Positions 29,101-36,200 of a stretch of 64,000 nucleotides of DNA are shown piece after piece (position 1 is the stretch's first letter; every line of letters starts with the position of its first letter). This DNA comes from Myxococcales bacterium (lineage in GTDB: Bacteria; Myxococcota; Myxococcia; Myxococcales; JAJYLH01): positions 124,001-188,000 of the forward strand of contig JAJYLH010000003.1 in assembly GCA_021787845.1 (NCBI GenBank), written 5' to 3'. The notes under the pieces were generated by a model. It searched no databases. It was not told the DNA's origin and saw nothing but the letters and a program-made list of their open reading frames with translations. The position numbers and the translations under genes were made by a program.

Positions 29101-29794
29101 CGCCGTGGACCCGTTCGTGGTGGCGGTACCATCGCGTCAGATAGCGCTCGGTCGGCTCCAGGTAGGCGGAGAGGATCTTCTCGCCCCGCACGGCCGACGT
29201 CTCGTCACCCGCGAGACCCGGCATCCGCCCGGTGACGGTGAGATAGACGGTCGCCCGGTCCACGAGAGCGAAGTCGCTCTGCGGCGGCGGTTGCCCTCCC
29301 ACGAGCTGCGCCCGCGCCATCCGATCGAGCGCCTGATAGATCGGCCACAAGGCGCCGACCACCGCCTTCTCGTCCTTCTGGAGCGCTCCCGAGATGCCGA
29401 GATGGTCGAGGAACGCCCGGTGCTCGGGAATCGCCTCTTCGACCAGCCCGTCGTCCGCCGGCCGCTTCATCAGCCGCTTCTTCACCACCTCTTTCTTGAA
29501 CGCGAGAACCGGCTGGATCTTCTCGGTCTCAGCCACCAAGGCCGCGCGCTCGACGCCGAGGCCGAACAGCTCCCCGATGAACGCCGACAGGTGCCGCGCC
29601 GCGCCGACCAGAGCCTGCGACGCCTTCACGGGTGCCAGCTCGCCTCTCGCTTCCCGGTAGGCCATCAGGGCGGCAAAAGCGCTCTCGTCATGCTCGCGAA
29701 GATACTGGTCGAAAGTGCGCGTCAGGTCCGCCAACCGCAGCGGGTCGAAGAGGTCGGCGAACTGGAAGCCGAACGCGAGCTCGAGATCAGCCAT
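26114..29794 (-). CDS. Fused NfnLS-like FeS flavoprotein oxidoreductase
   Basis: The protein has 1226 residues. Residues 1-290 are helical and unrecognised. A Cys-rich region (C299, C302, C310, C333, C373, C376, C380) resembles the 4Fe-4S head of GltD-type enzymes. A two-dinucleotide FAD/NAD(P) domain follows (GLGPAG at 439-444, VVVGGGLTAIDAA). The last 350 residues are a ferredoxin-reductase-like FAD/NAD module (GQFYRL, GPTGAP, AGGGLGNAV) with a PyrK-type 2Fe-2S set (C1152, C1158, C1161, C1180). Separate proteins with these modules form NfnLS/SudAB, which transfer or bifurcate electrons among NADH, NADPH and ferredoxin. Here both are one chain. A good promoter (29845-29873) lies upstream. 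Confidence 0.88.
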   Translation of the reverse strand: MADLELAFGFQFADLFDPLRLADLTRTFDQYLREHDESAFAALMAYREARGELAPVKASQALVGAARHLSAFIGELFGLGVERAALVAETEKIQPVLAFKKEVVKKRLMKRPADDGLVEEAIPEHRAFLDHLGISGALQKDEKAVVGALWPIYQALDRMARAQLVGGQPPPQSDFALVDRATVYLTVTGRMPGLAGDETSAVRGEKILSAYLEPTERYLTRWYRHHERVHGEGGHPHPWVSFRLPHKIDFGHLVKLEQPDPALPELFRGPEAFQRCRDGFKLTDRRYSNREIMSEVDYCMLCQDRDKDSCSKGIREKTGAFKANPLGVELHGCPLHVKIGEMHELRARGDSTGALALITLDNPMSAGTGHRICNDCMKACVFQKQESVNIPQAETGALTDVLAMPWGFEIYGLLTRWNPLHPTRQHPRPYHGKNVLVVGLGPAGYTLTSHLLREGFGVVAVDGLKIEPLPEGLVGRGGSGFAPIKDWKDLAVELDDRVMLGFGGVSEYGITVRWDKNFLTLVAATLQRWSTLRVYGGIRFGGTLDHDDAWRLGFDHIAICAGAGKPTMVDVPNGMIRGVRQASDFLMALQLTGAARKSSLANLQVRMPAVVVGGGLTAIDAATELGAYYIVQCEKELDRYEPLVQAMGEEHLLGHFDQEEREVLAEQIEHGRQIRQERQKAKAEGRAPNFTPLLHAWGGITIAYRRKLTESPSYRLNHEEIAKGFEEGIRFAELLSPKEAVPDERGAVQAMRFDRMTSMDGRLTPTGEVLELPARTVCVAAGTQPNTTYGRETPGTFEIDPKTRAFRPHVVEEQPDGSFKLVASPDGFFTSYVEGRHVVSFYGDNLAKYAGSVVKAMSSAKDGYPQVVKLFEKEIAAQAPEELPARMKRFEQLARRLDAELVPQVVEVKRLTETITEVVVKAPLAARKFQPGQFYRLQNYERDAREIEGTVLTTEGLALTGAWTDPEKGLLSMIVLEIGVSSRLVRTFEPGQRVVVMGPTGAPTEIPKGETVLLAGGGLGNAVLFSIGRALRANGCRVLYFAGYRQPEDVFHVSDIEASSDIVVWTTDRGPALKPRRAQDRSYVGNIVQAMVAYTKGELGAPLIDLGAVTRLIAIGSDKMMKAVRDARHGVLQERFKSLVTSVGSINSPMQCMMKEICGQCLQRHVDRETGKQVGYVFSCFNQDQNLDTVDFANLAGRLKQTSMQEKLAGLHLKRLWSLERARKRA

Positions 29795-29844
29795 GTGTGA
29801 AGTGACTCCCGAAGAAGGGTTCGTGGGGGTCCCGCCCGGTGCGT

Positions 29845-29873
29845 CGTCTAACGCACAAGAGAGCGGCGTTCAA
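29845..29873 (-). promoter_or_regulatory. Sigma-70-type promoter of NfnLS-like gene
   Basis: Minus strand: -35 TTGAAC (29873-29868), a 17-bp spacer, -10 TAGACG (29850-29845). The leader to ATG 29794 is about 44 nt. Confidence 0.5.
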
Positions 29874-30111
29874 GCACGCCAGCCACTTCCCGCGCGTCAA
29901 AGGCCCGTCCCGCCGTCCTCGCGCGAGCGCACGACCCTGGCCCCCCGAGCATCGAGCGCCCGCCCCTTCCCTGGTCCGAGAGACAGCGGGACACGAAGGC
30001 CCCAGCTTGCTCGCTTCGCGCCTCGTCCGATCTTCTCGGCGAGATCGACCGTGCGGGCGGTTCGCTGGTTACCGATTGCGCTACTGCCCTGTGGAAGCGT
30101 AGCCGCTAGGC
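29874..30111. other. Non-coding remainder of a 317-bp gap
   Basis: The gap between the NfnLS-like gene start and the end of the RsmJ-like gene is 29795-30111. Apart from the promoter at 29845-29873 I see no gene, strong hairpin or repeat. Confidence 0.5.
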
Positions 30112-30858
30112 TCAGACCTCGATCACCCCGTAGACGATCTCAGCCCGCCGCCGCAGATGTCGTACGGGAACGTTCAGCTTCTCCAGCTCCCGGCCCGGCC
30201 AGGCGTCCTTGACGACCACCACCCGCCTCGCGACCTTTCTCGCGCGCGACAGAAGGTCGCGGTCGAGCGGCGCCGGGTTCGCGAGCGCCCGCAGCACCGG
30301 GAAATCCGGCGCGGCGCTCCTCGGCTCCCGAAACATCGGGTCGAAATAGACCACGTCGAACGAGCGCTCCAGCGTCTCGAAGAGGAACGCGCGGGAGTCG
30401 CCGAGGCGAAGGTCGATGCGGACCGTCAGCTCTCGCGCGGGGCTCGGCCAGTGCGGCATCCCGTCGACCGCGAGCGCGACGAGCAACGGGCTCGACTCGA
30501 ACGCAACCACCCGGCCGCCGGACCCGACCGCGTGCGCGAAGAGCAGCGCGTCCTGACCAAAGCCGAAGGTCGCGTCGAGAACGCGGTCACCAGGAGCGGC
30601 GCCGGAGAGCGTGATGAGCGGGTCATGCTCCTCGCCCCGCAAGAGGCGCCGCAGGCGCACGAGCCCCATCCCGGGGTGAGAGCCGATGGTGCCCGCCTCG
30701 GTGACGAGCCGGACGCCTTCGCGCTCGACGACCAAGGTGCGCCCGGACGCCTGGACGGGTTTCACGAACGACAGGCCGAACCGACGCGCCAGCCGCTCGG
30801 CCCGGCCGCGCTCCTCCTCGCGGGCGCTTTTCGATACGGTGACGAATCCGTCCGCCAT
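30112..30858 (-). CDS. RsmJ-like class I SAM methyltransferase
   Basis: The protein has 248 residues. The SAM-binding motif is DATFGFGQDALLFA, similar to the DAT-G-G-DA signature of RsmJ (16S rRNA m2G1516 methyltransferase), and the catalytic-type motif is YFDPMF. RsmJ-like HPGMGLVRLRR also precedes the fold. The likely substrate is small-subunit rRNA, but orthology is not certain. ATG 30858 gives MADGFVTVSKSAREEE; the open frame extends upstream without homologous content. It is divergent from the 163-residue unknown gene across 99 bp. Confidence 0.8.
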   Translation of the reverse strand: MADGFVTVSKSAREEERGRAERLARRFGLSFVKPVQASGRTLVVEREGVRLVTEAGTIGSHPGMGLVRLRRLLRGEEHDPLITLSGAAPGDRVLDATFGFGQDALLFAHAVGSGGRVVAFESSPLLVALAVDGMPHWPSPARELTVRIDLRLGDSRAFLFETLERSFDVVYFDPMFREPRSAAPDFPVLRALANPAPLDRDLLSRARKVARRVVVVKDAWPGRELEKLNVPVRHLRRRAEIVYGVIEV

Positions 30859-30957
30859 CGGCCCGCGATCTAACCGGGTGCGGCGCCTCGCCTCCAGCAA
30901 GAAGTGCGATGGTCGCGGCCTGGCGCCGACCGGTTCGCTGGCGCGAAGAGGAGCGCG

Positions 30958-31449
30958 ATGGCCTCCACTGAAGCCCTGCCGCCCTGCGGCATCTACCGTA
31001 CGACCGTCCCGGTCGGCAGCATCGAAGCGAACCGGCTGGTCTTCTTCCACAACCACGGCGAGCCCGGGCCCGGCCTCTACCTACCCACCGCCTGGGACGC
31101 CAACCGCGCCCGTTTCGCGAGCAAGGGCGAGACGCTCCCCGAGCCGGTCGAGCCCACCGCGGCGACGCTGGAGCCGCTCGCCCGCGAAGGCTTCTACCGG
31201 GTGGTGACGCCGTTCTTCTGCTGCGAGAAGCATTGCCGCGAGTTCGAGACGGACCTCTTGGTCCAGCTCGGCTACAACGGTGCTGCTGAGCCCATCCTCT
31301 TCGTCCCCGAGCTCGAACGACTGGGCGTCGGCCTCCCCACCGTGGGAACCGCCATCGACCGGGAGAAGGTGCGAGACCTCGCGCCGCTCAAGGTCGCGCA
31401 GCGGTCCGCGCTGGACGCGACGGCGGAGCCCGACGGCGTGCTGCACTGA
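30958..31449 (+). CDS. Unknown cytoplasmic protein
   Basis: The protein has 163 residues with no signal or membrane segment. Notable features: an even mix of strands and helices, a Cys cluster FFCCEKHC near the middle, and the segment FHNHGEPGPGLYLP. ATG 30958 is preceded by AGAGGAG at ideal spacing. Codon use matches its neighbours. I do not recognise the family. Confidence 0.65.
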   Translation: MASTEALPPCGIYRTTVPVGSIEANRLVFFHNHGEPGPGLYLPTAWDANRARFASKGETLPEPVEPTAATLEPLAREGFYRVVTPFFCCEKHCREFETDLLVQLGYNGAAEPILFVPELERLGVGLPTVGTAIDREKVRDLAPLKVAQRSALDATAEPDGVLH

Positions 31450-31482
31450 TCCCGTGTCGCGTCAGAAGCAAGGCCCCGCCGC

Positions 31483-31920
31483 TCAGTCGGGCGGCACCGC
31501 CACCTCGCGATCGGTGACGTCCCGCATCGCCTCGCCGATTTCGTCGTCGCTCGCGAAGTGCGCGATCTCGCCGAGGCTGATCACGCCCCAAAGCCGTCCG
31601 TCCTCTCCGGTCACCAACACCCGCCCGACCTGGTGCTCGCGCATCAGGTTCGCCGCAACGGACACCTCGTCGTCCGGCCGGCAGGCGACCAGGTCCTCGG
31701 CGGTCATCACGTCGCCCACCGGAGTCGTGCCCGGGCGGTCTTCGGCCAGCACCCGCAGGGTCAGGTCCCGATCGGTCAGGACACCCACCACGGCTCCCCC
31801 CCGATCGCAGACCGGCAGAAACCCGATATTCGCCTCGCGCATCTTCATCGCGGCCACCCGCACCTGATCGCCGGGTCGCACGACGATGGCTTCTCGCTCC
31901 AGAATCTCGTCGCAGCGCAT
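31483..31920 (-). CDS. Single CBS-pair protein
   Basis: The protein has 145 residues and consists almost entirely of two CBS motifs (MRCDEILEREAIVVRPGD to GVVGVLTDRDLTLRVL; VGDVMTAEDLVACRPDDEV to LWGVISLGEIAHFA). CBS pairs bind adenosine nucleotides or SAM and act as energy sensors, usually on partner proteins; no effector domain is present. ATG 31920 follows GAGGTG. It has its own promoter at 32051-32079 and lies downstream of a second, four-CBS protein on the same strand. Confidence 0.88.
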   Translation of the reverse strand: MRCDEILEREAIVVRPGDQVRVAAMKMREANIGFLPVCDRGGAVVGVLTDRDLTLRVLAEDRPGTTPVGDVMTAEDLVACRPDDEVSVAANLMREHQVGRVLVTGEDGRLWGVISLGEIAHFASDDEIGEAMRDVTDREVAVPPD

Positions 31921-32319
31921 GGCGCACCTCGAAACAAGCGTGCGGCACGAAACCGCCGATGCCAACGCGAAGGAGATGCGGCAGCCAATCGCCCGGCCGA
32001 TCGCCCTGCCGACTCCGTTGGATACGGCTCCCGCCCAACATGACCGCTAAAGCCTAGCGGAAGCGATGCAGGGATCCAACTTTCGTGTCAGACTCGATGT
32101 GGCGCTTGCCGCACGACGAGGGACGAAAACGCCGCCATCGAATCGGAGCGCTTCGCATCCCGCCCACCCTGGGATGGCAGGGGTCCCGCCCGATGCCGGG
32201 CAGGATGCCCGGTTCCCAGGGCGGACGAGACATCCGCGCTCCGCCGAGCGTACTGCCCCTCCGGCCGGGCTTTCGAGGTGGGCGGCGGCGCTGCGTCTCC
32301 AGAGAAGCGGTGTCGGACC
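31921..32319. other. 399-bp intergenic region between the two CBS genes
   Basis: It holds the promoter at 32051-32079. I see no protein gene with credible codon use, no tRNA and no strong hairpin in the rest. Confidence 0.5.
32051..32079 (-). promoter_or_regulatory. Sigma-70-type promoter of CBS-pair gene
   Basis: Minus strand: -35 TTGGAT (32079-32074), a 17-bp spacer, -10 TAGGCT (32056-32051). The leader to ATG 31920 is about 124 nt. Confidence 0.5.
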
Positions 32320-33177
32320 TCACGCCGGGAGCGTCGGCTCCGGCTGGATCGCGGCGACGCCCGAAGGCTGATGGACCTCCCCGACCAGCTCGGCCAGAAC
32401 GTCGATGTACGAGACGATGCCGGTAAGCCGGCCATCGTCATCGACCACCGCGACCGCCCCGACCCGGTCGTCGAGGAACCGCCGCACGAACTGCGAGAGC
32501 GCTGCCGCCTCCTCCACCGCAATCACGGGTGCCGAGGCGACGTCCTGCACCCGATAGTCGGCCGCGCGCCGAGCGACGCCCCTCTCGCCCTCCTTGGCGG
32601 CGACGTCGCCGAACGCGCGCCGCACGTCACGGTCAGACAGCATCGCGATGGGCCGTGTATCTCCGTCGATCACCGGGAGGTGACGGACGCCGCGCTGGCT
32701 CATCCGGGCGAGCGCGTCCATCAGCCGGTCGTCCGGATGGACGCAGAGCGGCGCCGCGGTCATGACCTCGGCGGCCGTGCGTTCGAGCAGCCAAGGACGG
32801 CGCCCTGGCGGCCGGGCGAACTTGAGCCCGAGAAGGTCGGTCGTCGTCAGGATGCCGACGAGCTCGTCGCCTTCGACGACAGGCATGCACCCGAGCTTGC
32901 CCGCGGCCATCCGTTCAGCGACCTCGGTCAGGTCGTCGTCGCCCGCCGCAGTCTCGACCTTGCGGCTCATCGCCATCGACACCGGCGCCTCGAGCCCGCC
33001 ATAGCCGTGAAAGGCGAGAAGGTCGCGCTCCGAGAGCACCCCGACGAGCCGGCCCTGGTCGACCACGGGCAAATGCCGGATGCCGCCCTCGAGCATCATC
33101 CGCGCGGCGCGCTCCAGGGTCTGGTCGGCGTCGACCGTTCTGAGCAACGCTCGCGGCAGCGCCTCCCGCGCTCTCAT
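32320..33177 (-). CDS. Four-CBS-domain protein
   Basis: The protein has 285 residues made of two CBS pairs: ALLRTVDADQTLERAARMM to VGVLSERDLLAFH, with METAAGDDDL-type second half; then TAAEVMTAAPLCVHPDD to IAMLSDRDVRRAFGD and VQDVASAPVIAVEE to LTGIVSYIDVLAEL. No catalytic or DNA-binding domain is present. ATG 33177 is preceded by GGAGGAG; an upstream ATG (33216) lacks such a site. A nucleotide-sensing role is inferred from the family. The neighbouring CBS-pair gene suggests a functional pair. Confidence 0.88.
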   Translation of the reverse strand: MRAREALPRALLRTVDADQTLERAARMMLEGGIRHLPVVDQGRLVGVLSERDLLAFHGYGGLEAPVSMAMSRKVETAAGDDDLTEVAERMAAGKLGCMPVVEGDELVGILTTTDLLGLKFARPPGRRPWLLERTAAEVMTAAPLCVHPDDRLMDALARMSQRGVRHLPVIDGDTRPIAMLSDRDVRRAFGDVAAKEGERGVARRAADYRVQDVASAPVIAVEEAAALSQFVRRFLDDRVGAVAVVDDDGRLTGIVSYIDVLAELVGEVHQPSGVAAIQPEPTLPA

Positions 33178-33282
33178 CTGCTCCTCCAACGCGCCGCCGG
33201 TTTCCAGCAGCGCCACTCGCCGGCCGCACCGTCATTCAGATGCGGCGAGCTCGCCCGAAAGTCCATAGGCCGGGCGCCAGCG

Positions 33283-36200
33283 CTAGTCACCACCTTCCGC
33301 GTCGTTCGCCAGCTTCTTCACGTTTTCGAGCGCGTCCTCGGAGCCGGACCCTGCGGGCTCGGCCTGCGAAGCGGCGTCCGCGGCACCGGCCGGAGATTGG
33401 CCGAGCGACCCGCTGGAAACACCCCCGACGGCTTTCTTCGCAACATCGGGGCTCGCCTTCCCGGGCGCCTGCTTCGCCCCCTCCAGACCGCTTTGGACGC
33501 CTTGCGGCGGCGCTCCAGCTCCCTTCGCGCCGTCGACGATGTCCGTCGGCTTGTGCCCGCCGGCCTGCACGCCAGCCGCGACCTTCGACGGATCCGCCGC
33601 CGCTCCGCCGGAGCCCTTCGCCTGTCCGGCTGCCTGGGCGGCAGCGGCGACCTTCGACGGATCCGCCGCCGCTCCGCCGGAGCCCTTCGCCTGCCCAGCC
33701 GCCTGGGCGGCAGCGGCGACCTTCGACGGATCCGCCGCCGCTCCCCCGGAGCCTTTCGCCTGCCCAGCTGCCTGAGCGGCAGCGGCGACCTTCGACGGAT
33801 CCGCCGCCGCTCCCCCGGAGCCCTTCGCCTGTCCGGCCGCCTGGGCGGCAGCGGCGACCTTCGACGGATCCGCTCCCGCCCCGCCGGAGCCCTTCGCCTG
33901 TCCGGCCGCCTGGGCGGCAGCGGCGACCTTCGACGGATCCGCTCCCGCTCCGCCGGAGCCCTTCGCCTGTCCGGCCGCCTGGGCGGCAGCGGCGACCTTC
34001 GACGGATCCGCTCCCGCTCCGCCGGAGCCCTTCGCCTGCCCGGCCGCCTGGGCGGCAGCGGCGACCTTCGACGGATCCGCCGCCGCTCCCCCGGAGCCCT
34101 TCGCCTGTCCGGCCGCCTGGGCGGCAGCGGCGACCTTCGACGGATCCGCTCCCGCTCCGCCGGAGCCCTTCGCCTGTCCGGCCGCCTGGGCGGCAACGGC
34201 GACCTTCGACGGATCCGCTCCCGCCTCACCGGAACCCTTCGCCTGGCCAGCCGCCTGCGCCGGGGTTGCCTTCGGCGGCTCCGGTATCTCACCGGGTTTG
34301 GGCGGACTTCCACCCGGCGTCGGCTGGGACGACGCCGACTTCGCGGCGCCCGCCTGCCCTTGGCTGGTGCCCTGCTGCTGCTCGGCAGCGGCCTCCTTCT
34401 GCTCTTCCTGCTTCTCCTGCGCGGCTTCTCGCTGGTCCGCCTCCTGCTGGGCTTGCCGATCCGCCGCCTTCTGGTCGTTGCTCGCCTGCGCCTCACCGGC
34501 CGCCTGCTGCGTCGCCGCGTGGGCCTGCTCGCTCTGCGTCGCCGAGGCGTTCGCCGCCCCTTCCGACGACTGCGCCGCCGCTTCCGCGCCCGCCGAGTCG
34601 TTCGCCGCCGCCTTGTCCGCCGCGACCTCCGCCGACTCGGCCGCCTTGAGCGCCGTGGCCGTGGCCGCCGCCGCCTGCGTCATCGCCGCCGACGCGCTCT
34701 GGATGACCGCCTGGTTCTCGATTTCGCCACCCGCCTGCTTCGCCACGTCGGTCGAGCCGTCGCCGACCTTCTCGGCGCCGTCGCCGCTCTTGACCGCGCT
34801 GTCGGCCGCCTTCACCGACGCCTCGCACGAGGTCTTCTCGTTGTCGCCCGCGAGCTTCGCAATCTTCGCCGCGCTGCCCTGCGACGCCTTCGCTTGCGAC
34901 AGCTTCTTCTTCGCCTCGTCGATCTTCTGCTTCGCCTGATCGACCAGCTTCTGCGCCTCTTCCTTGACCTTGTCCGCCAGCGCCTGCGGCGTCTTCTTCG
35001 CTTCCTGCACCGCGTTCTTCATGTCCCCGAACGAGCCCTTCAAGCTCTTCATGAAGTCTTCGCACTGCGGCTTCACCGACTCGACGTCCTTCACGATCTT
35101 GGCGAAGTGCGCCTTGATCTTGTCGATCTGCGCCTTGCAGTCCTTGAGCACGTTCTTCGCCTTGTCGATGGCGTCTTTCGCTTTCTTGATGTCGAAGTCG
35201 AGGATGCCGTCCAGCGCCTCCTGCGCGCTGTCGACCATCTGCTGCATCGCGGCCTTGATCTCCTGAATCAGCCCGACGACGTCCTGTTCCGTCTCGTCCG
35301 CCTGCTTCTTGATGTCGTCGACGTCGCCGAAGAGCTGGTCGCGGATGCTCTTGAAATCGTCGTACGCCTTCTCCACCGCCGAAAGCCCGTCGTCGACCGA
35401 CTTGAACGCGGTGTCGACCAGCTCGACGTTCAAGTCGTGGCAGTAGTTCTGCACCTGCGTCGCGATGCCCTTCGCCGCCTGGACCGCGTTCTTGATTTGA
35501 TCGACCGCGCCCTGCGCGTCCGTCAGCACGTCCTTGCCGTCCCCGAGGGCGCCCTTCCAGTCGTGGGTCTTGAGCGCATCGACCAGCGCGGTCGCCTGGT
35601 TGTAGGAGTCCTCCGCCTTCGCCGCCGCGTTGATGGAATCGTCCGCCGTCGTCCCCAGGGCGTTGCTGTCGACGCTCTCGTCCCCGTAGTCGTCGTTGGT
35701 CTTCGAGGCTTTTTCGGTCGCCGACTTCGAGAACGACTTCGCGTCCGTAACCGTCTTCTTCAGGTCGTCGACGATGGTCTTGCCGTCCGAAACCGCGGTC
35801 TTCACGTCGGACTTCGTCGACGGATCGGTCGCAACCTTCTCGATCTTCTTCCCCAGGTCCTCCAGCTTGGCGAGAGCGCCGCTGCCATTCGAGTCGACCG
35901 AGCTCGCCGCCGTCTTCGCGTCCGCGATCGCCTTCTTCACGCTCTCGGTCGGGTCGTGCTTGACGATGTCCTGCACGTCGCCGACCACCTTCGTCGCCGT
36001 GCCCAGCCCGTCCGAAACCTTCCCCAGAATCGACTCCACTTCGTCCGCGAACGATCTCTTCGTCTCGTCCTGCGCGCCCTTCGACTCATCGGCAGCGCTC
36101 TTGGCCTCCTTCTCGCCGTCCTGCGCGTCGGCCGCTTTCGACTTCGCCCCCTCGAAGTCGCGCTTCTTCACCAAGATGCACGCTTCCTTCGCCTTCTCGA

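Noticed and set aside
33588-34262. Possible CRISPR array
   Set aside because: The 69-bp period is an exact multiple of three, the units are contiguous without variable spacers and are in frame within a large gene.
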